The notes below the pieces were generated by a model. It was given only the letters and a program-made list of their open reading frames with translations. It was not told the DNA's origin and made no database searches. A DNA stretch of 64,000 bases from Muribaculaceae bacterium (GTDB lineage: Bacteria; Bacteroidota; Bacteroidia; Bacteroidales; Muribaculaceae). The stretch is from positions 1-64,000 of the forward strand of contig JAFZSO010000035.1 in NCBI GenBank assembly GCA_017619355.1. Reading direction: 5' to 3'. The translations under genes and the position numbers were made by a program. Positions 9,453 to 17,249 of this stretch are shown here, in pieces; position 1 is the first letter of the stretch, and each line of letters begins with the position of its first letter.

Positions 9453-10634
9453 ATGATTAAAAAACTCCTATTCTTCTTGATGCTCTCTTGGGCATTTACA
9501 TCCCAAGCCTCATTGAATGTCAAGGTCACACAATCGACCAACGACATCCACGAGCATTATTTTGCCAAAGAACCCAACATGCCCGACATGAATGTGCACA
9601 CCAAAATCGGGCATTACAAACTCACCGACTCTATCCAGATCAGCTCTTTCTTTGTTGAGGCACTTGTACTGCCTGGCGACCTGGAAGGCATGCCCATCAA
9701 TGCCAAATTCACCGGCATGGAACTCGACGGTGGTATCATCAAGGCGGGCAGCGCCACTTGCTTCAACTTCAAGGTCTATGTAAAGAAACTCACACCAGAA
9801 GCCATGACGAAGCCAACTGGCGAATGTTATGTTGGAGGCTATAACAAAGCTCTCACTTACTATGAGGAAGAAGAACCCTACTACGACGGTCAAGCAATCT
9901 TCGACGATGTGGCTGCCGAAGGTGGGCTTGGTTCCATCTGCAATGTGAATTTCAGTCGTCCTTACACCTACAAGGGCGACTCACTGCGCATCGGCCTTGA
10001 CATGGACATCCCCGACCCCATGCACTTCTACTACCAGCAGACTTCGGCGCTTATCTCCGACGCTGTTTCTTACCATGTTTCCAATTTCGTAGCCATTGTC
10101 AGTGATGTTCCCATGCCCTTGAATAATGTATGTTTCTATCCTTCGAGCATGCTCGCCACCTATGCCAACCGTTTCGGCATGGCGTTCACGCCCAACACGC
10201 TGCCCGCCTTCATCATCAGTTATTACACCAACGATATTTCGGGCACTTATAACTGCGATGGCGACGCCGTCATCTCTCTGCTTGTCGATGGTGATACTAT
10301 TGGCACAGCTGAAGTATCTAAAGGCGACTCCTTTGCCTTCGAAGCACTCGACAATGAGTTAACCTATACCCTATGCATCAATGGTGAAACCGTACAGGAA
10401 ATCACTTTTGATGAACAAGACACTGACATTGCGCTCGAAATCAATGAGGAAACCCTGCTGCGTGGCGATGTGAACCGTGATGGCAAGGTGAACGTTACTG
10501 ACGTAACCGCTCTTATTAATATGATTCTGGGCGTCATCGAAAAGGATATGGAAAGTGCCGATGTGAACGGTGACGGCAAAATCAATGTCAGCGATGTAAC
10601 CGCCCTTATCAATATCATCCTCGGCATCCTCTAA
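9453..10634 (+). CDS. secreted protein with C-terminal dockerin-like domain
   Basis: The 393-residue product starts with a signal peptide (MIKKLLFFLMLSWAFTSQA). Residues about 20-335 form a domain I do not recognise; it contains many aromatic and beta-favouring residues and no obvious catalytic motif. The last 55 residues are a dockerin-like pair: GDVNRDGKVNVTDVTALI and ADVNGDGKINVSDVTALI, each with the D-x-N-x-D-G calcium loop, ending at ILGIL. The two dockerin loops are very close to those of the preceding phosphoesterase, so they may bind the same partner. Gap to the next gene is 41 nt; the three dockerin genes are probably co-transcribed. Confidence 0.8.
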   Translation: MIKKLLFFLMLSWAFTSQASLNVKVTQSTNDIHEHYFAKEPNMPDMNVHTKIGHYKLTDSIQISSFFVEALVLPGDLEGMPINAKFTGMELDGGIIKAGSATCFNFKVYVKKLTPEAMTKPTGECYVGGYNKALTYYEEEEPYYDGQAIFDDVAAEGGLGSICNVNFSRPYTYKGDSLRIGLDMDIPDPMHFYYQQTSALISDAVSYHVSNFVAIVSDVPMPLNNVCFYPSSMLATYANRFGMAFTPNTLPAFIISYYTNDISGTYNCDGDAVISLLVDGDTIGTAEVSKGDSFAFEALDNELTYTLCINGETVQEITFDEQDTDIALEINEETLLRGDVNRDGKVNVTDVTALINMILGVIEKDMESADVNGDGKINVSDVTALINIILGIL

Positions 10635-10675
10635 TCCCTAATTTCACTAATCACTAATCACTAAACCTCAATTAT

Positions 10676-11878
10676 ATGAAAACAATCAAATCTATTTTAC
10701 TAGCAGCCCTGGTGTTGGGCATCAGTCTGCCCGCCATAGCCGACTTTAACGGCACTGGTTATTATCGTGTGAAAAATGAAAAATATGGCCGATATATATC
10801 AGCAGCCAATGATGATGGAGATTTCAAGACATCTATTGCCATGATTGGCAACCAAGACTCTGTTATATTTGATGCAGGTACAATAATTCATCTTGAATAT
10901 ATAGATACTCTAGGTGGCTATGATCTGAGAACACAAGGCTTAAGTACGGCAGAAATGTCAAGGATTCTTTTCCTTCAAATGTTTGGTGTGATTCAGACAG
11001 TCCCTGTCATTATCAATCATATTTCTGATGATGCTAATGGTGTGCCTCTATATAATGCATCAATTACAGTTACTGATGACTCTGACCCTGATTATGTAAC
11101 ATCAGTCACTGCATATTTTCAAGATCAAGGCGGCCAACCTGGAGGTTTCTTAACTAACGATTTCGATGTTGCCATGACCGGAAATGACCCAACTACGCGC
11201 TGGTACATCACCCCCATCGACGCTGAAGACAACTACTTCACTCCAGCACCCGATGAGGAGGGCAACTATGTGAACGATGGCACCTACAACTACGCCACAC
11301 TTTATGTCGACTTCCCCATTCTGCTTCCCGCGGATGCCGATGCCTTCGCTGTCACCAATGCTGAAACCAACTGCGTGAAGATGGCTGCCGCTGGTGAACT
11401 AGTCCCTGCCAACACGCATGTGCTGCTTCGCTGGAAAGTGGGCACCACGCTCAAACTGAACGCTGTGGTTCCCACCGAGGCAATACCCGCTGTCACAGTT
11501 CCCGATGGCAACCAGCTCTACTGGTGCGGCACCTACTTCGGCAAAAACTGCGAGACCCCTGTCGATGGCTACTACGAACTCGAAGTGGCCGATGGCAAGG
11601 TTGGCTTCACCAAGGCTCTTACAGAATGGAAGAACAACACCGTCTACATGCAAGGCGCTACTGCCCTCGTTTGGCCCCAGGAAGAGTCCGGCAAACCCGG
11701 TGATGCCAACGAAGACGGTTCAGTCGATGTAAACGACGTGACTACTGTCATCAACTACATCCTGGGCAAGAACCCCACCCCATTCAACTACGACAATGCC
11801 AACGTGAACAGCGACGAACAGGTAGATGTAATGGACGTGACCCTCATCATCAACATCATCCTCAACCCTAACCAATAA
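10676..11878 (+). CDS. secreted YRVKN-module protein with C-terminal dockerin-like domain
   Basis: The protein has 400 residues. A signal peptide (1-22) precedes GTGYYRVKNEKYGRYISA, the same opening module found in the 1148 and 5905 proteins. RWYITPIDAEDNYF near residue 176 matches the second motif of the 5905 protein. The C-terminus carries dockerin-like loops: GDANEDGSVDVNDVTTVI (about 342-359) and ANVNSDEQVDVMDVTLII, the latter with a degenerate calcium loop (S and E where N/D and G are usual). The gene links the YRIRN proteins to the dockerin proteins. Its first about 450 bases are AT-rich and the remainder GC-richer. The function is unknown; extracellular location is inferred. Confidence 0.8.
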   Translation: MKTIKSILLAALVLGISLPAIADFNGTGYYRVKNEKYGRYISAANDDGDFKTSIAMIGNQDSVIFDAGTIIHLEYIDTLGGYDLRTQGLSTAEMSRILFLQMFGVIQTVPVIINHISDDANGVPLYNASITVTDDSDPDYVTSVTAYFQDQGGQPGGFLTNDFDVAMTGNDPTTRWYITPIDAEDNYFTPAPDEEGNYVNDGTYNYATLYVDFPILLPADADAFAVTNAETNCVKMAAAGELVPANTHVLLRWKVGTTLKLNAVVPTEAIPAVTVPDGNQLYWCGTYFGKNCETPVDGYYELEVADGKVGFTKALTEWKNNTVYMQGATALVWPQEESGKPGDANEDGSVDVNDVTTVINYILGKNPTPFNYDNANVNSDEQVDVMDVTLIINIILNPNQ

Positions 11879-11884
11879 TCCTTC

Positions 11885-12655
11885 ATGAAACAAGTTGTTA
11901 ACGTCTTATGGACTGGTGGGCTCGACAGCACATGCCGCATTTGCGAGCTGTCGCTGCTTGACATTGTGGTACAACCTTATTACCTCAACGACCCGCAACG
12001 TGACTCGGTCAAATATGAACTGAAGGCCATCAAGACCATCACCGACATGATTCGCAAGAAACCCAACACAAAGTGCGAACTGCGTGATGTCATAGTCCAT
12101 AACGTGAATGATCTTGCCCCCGACCCTATCATCAGGACTGCCTGGAAGGTACTCCACGAAAAGTACAAGATTGGCACTCAATATGATTGGTTGGCACGAT
12201 TCACCAAGCAAAACAATCTGGTAGTGGAAATGAGCCTGGAACATAGTCCACGTGGTAAAGCCACGAGAACACTCACAGGCGAAGGTGAATTAATGATTGA
12301 CAAAGAAATGGGCGAACAGATAGCCGATTTCATGATCAACCCGGCTAAGTCATCGCCCGAACTCATCACCATCTATGAGCACCTACGATTCCCCTCCACC
12401 TTGTGGGAAATGACCAAAACCGACGAAGTGGAAGAAATGAAAAGCAACGGTATGGAGGATGTGATGAAGAAGACATGGTTCTGCTACACCCCAGTGTTCG
12501 GCATGCCATGTGGTCATTGCAATCCTTGCCGCGATGCGCTCAACGAGGATATGGCTTGGCGTGTACCCAAATTAGGGCGCGTGCTGGGCTTCTGCCAGCA
12601 CTACACCTTCCATGCCGCACGTCACATCGTGCGACGCATCCAGAAGAAGTATTAA
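11885..12655 (+). CDS. QueC-like PP-loop ATPase (7-cyano-7-deazaguanine synthase-like)
   Basis: This 256-residue cytoplasmic protein opens with MKQVVNVLWTGGLDSTCRI, a PP-loop (SGGxDS-type) pyrophosphatase motif. Near its end CYTPVFGMPCGHCNPC gives the spacing C-x8-C-x2-C-x2-C, the zinc site arrangement of QueC, which makes 7-cyano-7-deazaguanine from 7-carboxy-7-deazaguanine. The middle region does not look like textbook QueC to me, so the substrate may differ. It begins only 6 nt after the dockerin gene, suggesting co-transcription with secreted proteins, an odd setting for preQ0 synthesis. No queD, queE or queF lies in the window. A strong terminator follows. Confidence 0.75.
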   Translation: MKQVVNVLWTGGLDSTCRICELSLLDIVVQPYYLNDPQRDSVKYELKAIKTITDMIRKKPNTKCELRDVIVHNVNDLAPDPIIRTAWKVLHEKYKIGTQYDWLARFTKQNNLVVEMSLEHSPRGKATRTLTGEGELMIDKEMGEQIADFMINPAKSSPELITIYEHLRFPSTLWEMTKTDEVEEMKSNGMEDVMKKTWFCYTPVFGMPCGHCNPCRDALNEDMAWRVPKLGRVLGFCQHYTFHAARHIVRRIQKKY

Positions 12656-12690
12656 GTCACTTATGACGCCCCCCGATGTAGGGCACTACA

Positions 12691-12722
12691 AAAAGGGCTG
12701 GCATCATCGTCAGCCCTTTTTG
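12691..12722 (+). terminator. Intrinsic terminator after the QueC-like gene
   Basis: A perfect 10-bp stem AAAAGGGCTG / CAGCCCTTTT with loop GCATCATCGT runs into T residues. It closes the island that starts at 1148. Confidence 0.92.
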
Positions 12723-12744
12723 TTACCATCCATCCTCACCTCTT

Positions 12745-12812
12745 CGTCAGCCCGTTAGCTTGTTTCCTCGTTCCCTTGTTTACTCGTATACTCGTCTACT
12801 CGTCTACTCGTT
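12745..12812. repeat. second copy of the degenerate TTTACTCG-type repeat
   Basis: The tract begins CGTCAGCCCGTTAGCTTGTT and continues with variants of TTTACTCG, TATACTCG and TCTACTCG. It matches the start of the 8087 tract (TTGTCAGCTCGTTTGCTTGT). Both copies lie just downstream of an intrinsic terminator. Confidence 0.65.
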
Positions 12813-12935
12813 TCCTATCCTCATTTGCTTTTCACATTGTCAATAATTTCATCAACCGCTATCTTCGTCCCACATGAACCTAAATAATAATAATTTGTAT
12901 GATTTGTTCTTGCATCCAAGCGCAGCCATCAAACT

Positions 12936-12952
12936 GAGCTCTCTGAGTTCTC
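12936..12952 (-). repeat. dispersed 17-mer, copy 1
   Basis: On the minus strand this reads GAGAACTCAGAGAGCTC. The same word with one mismatch, GAGAACTCAGAGATCTC, occurs on the plus strand at 62462-62478. Both lie in intergenic DNA. Confidence 0.6.
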
Positions 12953-12975
12953 CGACGATAGTACTATAAACTTTT

Positions 12976-13044
12976 ACGAAAGTATATAATAAACAACGAA
13001 AGTATATGATAAACAACGAAAGTGTTACAATAAATAACGAATGC
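12976..13044. repeat. tandem 20-bp direct repeats (about 3.5 copies)
   Basis: Units at 12976-12995, 12996-13015 and 13016-13035 share ACGAAAGTATATAATAAACA or close variants; a partial fourth begins at 13036. The 20-bp period keeps each copy on nearly the same face of the helix, as expected of a cooperative protein-binding array, but that role is inference. It lies about 220 bp upstream of the phosphorylase promoter. Confidence 0.75.
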
Positions 13045-13265
13045 AGTATAATGTTAAAACAATCACATAGCTTAAAATCAATGAGTTATAAAATGCAACC
13101 ACAATTTTCCCACTTTTCCCAAAAGTTGCACCGTTCCCACGCTTCCCCATAATCCCAAAAAATTCACGCAATCCATCCCATTCAACTATATTAGCAATTT
13201 CTTTCATTTACCAACAATTTATCGCAAAAATTCTTTCACTTATAGCATAATTCTAAAATAATTTG

Positions 13266-13273
13266 TATATTTG
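13266..13273 (+). promoter_or_regulatory. Bacteroidota -7 promoter element, nucleoside phosphorylase
   Basis: TATATTTG fits the TAnnTTTG -7 consensus and ends 27 nt before the ATG at 13301, giving a short leader. Confidence 0.75.
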
Positions 13274-13300
13274 TAGTTTAAATCTTAAAAACTATTCGTT

Positions 13301-14185
13301 ATGAGCAAGAGAGTAATTCCCGATTCTGAGATGATCATCAATTCCGATGGCAGCATCTTCCATCTGCACCTGCTTCCGGAACAACTCACCGACAACATCA
13401 TCGTTTGCGGCGACCCAGGCCGCGTCAACATGATCGCTTCATACTTCGACACACAAAACTTTGAAGTTCAAAGCCGTGAATTCCACACCATTGGCGGCAC
13501 CAAGAATGGCAAACCCATCATGGCACTGTCGCACGGCATCGGTGGCGATAACATCGACATCGTCATGAACGAGCTCGACGCACTCGCCAACATCGACTTC
13601 AAAACCCGCACTGTAAATGACAAGCACCGCACCCTCAACATTGTGCGTGTAGGCACTTCAGGCGGCCTGCAACCCTATGTACCCGTTGGAACTCCAGTCA
13701 TCGCAGCCAAAGCTTTAGGCTTTGATGGCGTTCTCAACTACTATAAAGGCCGCAACGACGTGTGTGACCTCAAGTTCGAAAAAGAGTTCTGCAAATATGT
13801 CAAGTGGAACAAACAGTTCTGCAGCCCATATGTCATTGAGGCCAGTCCCGAGCTCGTTGAGAAAATCGGTAAAGACGACATGGTGCGTGGTTACACCATC
13901 TCTGCAGTCGGTTTCTACGGGCCTCAGGGACGCGAAGTGCGACTCCCACTTGCCGAGCCAGAACTCAACAGTCGCATTGAGCAGTTTGAATACGATGGCG
14001 GTCACATCACCAACTATGAGATGGAAAGCGCTGCCCTGCAAGGCCTTGCCAAGCTCATGGGACACCGTGCCATGACCGTTTGCTCCATCATCGCCAACCG
14101 TGTTGCCACATCGGTCAATCCCAACTACAAGACCGCTGTCAACGACCTTATCGCAACCGTCATCGACCGCCTCACCGCCGACTAA
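13301..14185 (+). CDS. nucleoside phosphorylase (uridine/purine type)
   Basis: The 294-residue protein belongs to the PNP/UDP phosphorylase family, which cleaves nucleosides with phosphate to base and (deoxy)ribose-1-phosphate in salvage. Visible motifs are the phosphate-binding VCGDPGRV (about residues 36-43), SHGIGGDNIDI with the acidic NELDAL that follows, RVGTSGGLQ (about 111-119) and the substrate-site NYEMESAAL (about 240-248). The EMES motif is typical of the family. I favour a uridine phosphorylase, but base specificity cannot be settled from sequence alone. The gene stands alone, with its own promoter and a terminator shared with the opposing operon. Confidence 0.9.
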   Translation: MSKRVIPDSEMIINSDGSIFHLHLLPEQLTDNIIVCGDPGRVNMIASYFDTQNFEVQSREFHTIGGTKNGKPIMALSHGIGGDNIDIVMNELDALANIDFKTRTVNDKHRTLNIVRVGTSGGLQPYVPVGTPVIAAKALGFDGVLNYYKGRNDVCDLKFEKEFCKYVKWNKQFCSPYVIEASPELVEKIGKDDMVRGYTISAVGFYGPQGREVRLPLAEPELNSRIEQFEYDGGHITNYEMESAALQGLAKLMGHRAMTVCSIIANRVATSVNPNYKTAVNDLIATVIDRLTAD

Positions 14186-14252
14186 TCACTCCCCCACACC
14201 ACTTAGAGATTCTAACCTAAACTACATAAGGGATTAAACGAAACTCACAAAG

Positions 14253-14287
14253 AGAGGGCATCGCCTGTATGGCAATGCCCTCTTTAT
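14253..14287 (+). terminator. Intrinsic terminator between convergent genes
   Basis: AGAGGGCAT / ATGCCCTCT forms a 9-bp stem with an inner GCC/GGC pair and is followed by TTTATATT. On the minus strand the same hairpin is followed by a pyrimidine tract (CTCTTTG), so it may also stop the polysaccharide operon coming the other way. Confidence 0.8.
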
Positions 14288-14311
14288 ATTATTAACAGTG
14301 TAGAGATGATG

Positions 14312-14701
14312 CTACCAGTATATTCTCCGTTTCGGAATAAAAGCATCAGGAATCCATTCCACCACATACTTTCCCAAATTGTAGTGAACCGCCACAATGT
14401 CGAACTGAACACCCATGTTCAAGCGATAATAATTCATATATCCTTTTGTTGCATTGATTAACCGCTTTTGTTTAGCAACAGTAACAGACTCTGCAGCAGT
14501 CAAGAAACGGTTTTCACTATTTGCCGAGCGTGTCCTGACTTCAACAATGTGCAACAAGTTCTCATCGGGTCTTCGTGCAATAATGTCTATCTCAAGTTTG
14601 CCACAATGCCAATTTCGATCTATCACACACAAACCATGCTCTTCCAGATAGCGACAAGCGACATCCTCACCCAGTCTCCCTAACTCATTATTCCAGCTCA
14701 T
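14312..14701 (-). CDS. YraN/UPF0102 family nuclease-like protein
   Basis: The 129-residue protein has the UPF0102 layout: N-terminal GRLGEDVACRYLEEHG, then NWHCGKLEIDIIARR and LLHIVEVRTRS, which together form a PD-(D/E)xK-like core (E.D ... E.R). The family is predicted to have a Holliday-junction-resolvase-like fold; its cellular role is not established. The usual VEVK is VEVR here. It lies 16 nt downstream of the last polysaccharide gene and is the final gene before the terminator. It is a core gene that is probably co-transcribed with the operon by position only. Confidence 0.88.
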   Translation of the reverse strand: MSWNNELGRLGEDVACRYLEEHGLCVIDRNWHCGKLEIDIIARRPDENLLHIVEVRTRSANSENRFLTAAESVTVAKQKRLINATKGYMNYYRLNMGVQFDIVAVHYNLGKYVVEWIPDAFIPKRRIYW

Positions 14702-14717
14702 AGTGATTATTGTTTCA

Positions 14718-15245
14718 TTATCTGTACTTGATAATCTTTGCAGGATTACCGCCTACAATCGCATAATCGGGAACATCGTGAGTCACTACAGAACCTGCAC
14801 CAATGATTGCACCATTGCCAATGCGCTTACAACCCGCCAGCACTGTCACATTAAACCCGACCCATACCTTATCACCTATTTCCAACGATGTCTTTCCAAT
14901 ATTTCCTTGCTGTCCTATGGGTATTTCTCTGTCATCGAATATATGACCTCCACCCATAATCAGCATATTGGCACTCAACATGCAATAATTACCTACTTTC
15001 AACGATGAGTTCCGTAACTGAAAACCACTTCGCACACCCGTATAATCACCAATATTCACCTCATTGAAGCCAAAGAAGGCTCTGCGATCCACATGACCAC
15101 CTTTTCCAAACGAATTCAGCATTCTCCGTGCCAAGAAGGTGCGGAATCTTGTAGAAATATTACCAAAGACTGGATTCTCCTTTTTAGGCAAATAAAACGC
15201 AATCGAATAATATACAAAATAAGCAATCTTTCTTCCTAACTTCAT
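14718..15245 (-). CDS. left-handed beta-helix acetyltransferase
   Basis: This 175-residue protein contains hexapeptide-repeat coils from about residue 60 onward (VNIGDYTGVRSGFQLRNSS, SLEIGDKVWVGFNV, RIGNGAIIGAGSVVTHDVP) and ends with the family signature [15 protein letters not shown]. Such enzymes move an acetyl group from acetyl-CoA to a sugar or serine; here a sugar of the polysaccharide repeat unit is the likely target. The N-terminal about 30 residues are hydrophobic or basic and may sit on the membrane. It is 18 nt downstream of the WecG-like glycosyltransferase. Confidence 0.88.
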   Translation of the reverse strand: MKLGRKIAYFVYYSIAFYLPKKENPVFGNISTRFRTFLARRMLNSFGKGGHVDRRAFFGFNEVNIGDYTGVRSGFQLRNSSLKVGNYCMLSANMLIMGGGHIFDDREIPIGQQGNIGKTSLEIGDKVWVGFNVTVLAGCKRIGNGAIIGAGSVVTHDVPDYAIVGGNPAKIIKYR

Positions 15246-15263
15246 GATTTCTAATATTGAAAA

Positions 15264-15968
15264 CTATAGTTTCTTGGCAGCAAGCCACCACGCATATTTC
15301 ACTAAATGAATCTGACGCTTAATGCGTTTGGGTTGCTTCACAAGCCGGTAGGCAAACTCCAGATTATGATCGACCCACCACTTCGGTGCACGTTGAACAT
15401 GGCCAGTATACACATCAAAGCTACCTCCCAATCCCTGATAGATGGCATCTGGGTGTCGGCTCTGCATCTCCTCCATCAGCAGTTCCTGCTTGGGCGACCC
15501 CATCGCCACAAACACAACATCAGGACGTTTTACAGCAATATCATCAAGCAAAGCATTCTTCTCTTCGTCAGTCTTGATATATCCGTTTCTATACCCTATA
15601 ACATTAATGCCAGCATACTCCTGCTGCAACTTGGCCACAGTCTCATCAATCACCTCCTGCTTACCGCCAACAAGGTAAAACGACTTGCTGTTGTGAAGAT
15701 GCCCCACAATCTTCAGCCACAGTTCACAGCCCGGTATCTTACATGCATTCTTATATCCTTTCTGCTTCAAAGCTTTCATTGCACCCATGCCATCACAATA
15801 GCCTATGTTGCGATTAATCAGAGCACGTGTTTCGTCGGTGGCGTGCAAAATCTTTTCGGCATTGATTGCCACAAGAATGCCCTTATGCTGGTCAACATAC
15901 TCTATCAACTCCGTCTCGCTCTCAAAGGGCATTACCCCCACTCCATTAAGCATCACTTTCTCCTTCAT
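15264..15968 (-). CDS. WecG/TagA/CpsF family glycosyltransferase (GT26)
   Basis: The protein has 234 residues. NAEKILHATDE at about 35-45, GYCDGMGAMKALK, and the signature block PDVVFVAMGSPKQELLM plus GLGGSFDVYTGHVQRAPKW identify the WecG/TagA family. WecG adds ManNAcA, and TagA ManNAc, to undecaprenyl-PP-GlcNAc. With WecA- and WecC-like genes in the same operon, transfer of ManNAcA onto a GlcNAc-lipid is the natural proposal, but specificity is inferred. The start could also be the internal Met at codon 6. It lies 2 nt after the TupA-like gene. Confidence 0.88.
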   Translation of the reverse strand: MKEKVMLNGVGVMPFESETELIEYVDQHKGILVAINAEKILHATDETRALINRNIGYCDGMGAMKALKQKGYKNACKIPGCELWLKIVGHLHNSKSFYLVGGKQEVIDETVAKLQQEYAGINVIGYRNGYIKTDEEKNALLDDIAVKRPDVVFVAMGSPKQELLMEEMQSRHPDAIYQGLGGSFDVYTGHVQRAPKWWVDHNLEFAYRLVKQPKRIKRQIHLVKYAWWLAAKKL

Positions 15969-15970
15969 GA

Positions 15971-16858
15971 TTATGATTGTTGTGATGTGTTAGGCAATTT
16001 AATCAAATCCCCAAGTACCCGATGATATTCAGTTGTATAAGTGGTATATCCTGGTGTAAATGTCATCTCACCAAAAATTGGGCGTTTGTTGATTGAATAC
16101 AAATCCACCCTTACATAGGGGAAACCCCGTGATAATTTTGCGGCTATTTCTTTCATCTCTTCAAAAGTATCTGGTTTGGGTAATTCCTGCAGTGTTCCAC
16201 TCTCATAACATTCGGGATGCGGATTCCAATCCATATCATATAGCATCTTGCTTGCCTTGTTAGTGCCCTCTTTCCTGTTAGAATAGGCTGCACACGAAAC
16301 CGGCACGCCATCGAAGCAGTTGAACTTGTAGTCAATTAATCCAACTGAAGGCGATTCTGTCGGAACAAGCAATTCCTCTGCTATAATCAGTTTCGGAGAT
16401 ATTTTCACATAATGAGGCTGTCCCGATAATTCACCATAGGGAAGATTCAACCAGTAATCCAGTTTTTTCTTGACCTCATTCACATCCAGCTTCGATTTAT
16501 CTCTTACAATAAGGTTTGATGTGCAACCATTATTGGTCTTGAGCACAAACTGATCAGGTAATGCGTCGAAATCTATCTCATCGGCAGTATGATAAACACC
16601 ATAAAGTTTTGTCAAGATGCCTTCCCCCACCTTCTCCTTTACATACTCTCTCACAGCATATTTATCTGCAAGTCGCGACCATTCTGTCGTGTCAGTATGC
16701 AACGACATCCACATGATCTTGTCATGAAACAGCAGCGGTTTCTTCAGATTAATTCTACGATGATATTTTCGGAAATATAAGGCAGAAATAATCAGTCTTG
16801 GACATTTCCCCAGAATTCCAGAAAATGGTCGTGCGATCTTGTATATGTTTTTTTTCAT
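15971..16858 (-). CDS. TupA-like ATP-grasp protein
   Basis: The 295-residue protein matches the TupA-type ATP-grasp family found in polysaccharide loci. Visible landmarks are LADKYAVREYVKEKVGEG near 77-94, LPDQFVLKTNNGCTSNLIV near 119-137 (the ATP-grasp loop region), IIAEELL, the YKFNCFDGVP block, and the terminal GEMTFTPGYTTY. TupA makes teichuronopeptide in Bacillus, so ligation of an amino acid or similar group to the glycan is possible. Substrates here are unknown. The gene is closely packed with neighbours (19 nt and 2 nt), consistent with a single operon. Confidence 0.85.
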   Translation of the reverse strand: MKKNIYKIARPFSGILGKCPRLIISALYFRKYHRRINLKKPLLFHDKIMWMSLHTDTTEWSRLADKYAVREYVKEKVGEGILTKLYGVYHTADEIDFDALPDQFVLKTNNGCTSNLIVRDKSKLDVNEVKKKLDYWLNLPYGELSGQPHYVKISPKLIIAEELLVPTESPSVGLIDYKFNCFDGVPVSCAAYSNRKEGTNKASKMLYDMDWNPHPECYESGTLQELPKPDTFEEMKEIAAKLSRGFPYVRVDLYSINKRPIFGEMTFTPGYTTYTTEYHRVLGDLIKLPNTSQQS

Positions 16859-16877
16859 ATTATTTGTTCTTTATTCT

Positions 16878-17249
16878 TCAGTCTTCAGTCTTAATAAGGT
16901 GACCATATCTACCTGTATGGATTTCTGTCTTGATGATTTTAGCAGGATTGCCCGCAACTATACAATTACTTGGCACGTCCTTAGTCACCACACTGCCAGC
17001 ACCCACTATCACCTCATCGCCAATAGTCACCCCTGGCATAATAATAGCATTCACACCTATGAAACAGCGTTTCCCTATTTTCGTGTTCAACCGTCCGGTC
17101 AAACGGGCATAATCATGAGCCAAGACTGTTACACCTGATGCCAGATAACTCTCGTTATCAAAATAAATCCCTTTAGGACTTGCCTTGTCCAAATATATGC
17201 GCCATGAAATTCTGGCAGATTTTAAATATGCATTCCTCGCGCCCAGCAC
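16878..17249 (-). CDS. hexapeptide acetyltransferase, probably frameshifted near its start
   Basis: The 123-residue frame starts with GTG only two codons after a stop. It shows the acetyltransferase core: [52 protein letters not shown] and [11 protein letters not shown]. Family members normally have some 20 residues before ARISW. Those residues are found in another frame just upstream: from GTG at 17278 one reads [18 protein letters not shown] and then a stop at 17224-17222. Adding one base near the AAAA at 17220-17223 would join the two into an ordinary protein. It is either an inactivated gene or an assembly error. The likely role, if intact, is O-acetylation of the polysaccharide. Confidence 0.75.
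   Translation of the reverse strand: MLGARNAYLKSARISWRIYLDKASPKGIYFDNESYLASGVTVLAHDYARLTGRLNTKIGKRCFIGVNAIIMPGVTIGDEVIVGAGSVVTKDVPSNCIVAGNPAKIIKTEIHTGRYGHLIKTED

Larger units (their letters stand above)
12813..13265. other. non-coding region upstream of the nucleoside phosphorylase
   Basis: About 450 bases hold no gene I can support. Inside are a palindromic 17-mer (12936-12952) also present near 62462, and an array of 20-bp direct repeats (12976-13044). The remaining sequence is AT-rich, with a short C-rich stretch (13100-13180) that gives no stable hairpin I can see. Confidence 0.6.

Noticed and set aside
12976-13044. Possible CRISPR or origin iterons
   Set aside because: No spacers between the 20-bp units, no cas genes, and no replication initiator or DnaA-box cluster nearby; kept only as an unexplained repeat.
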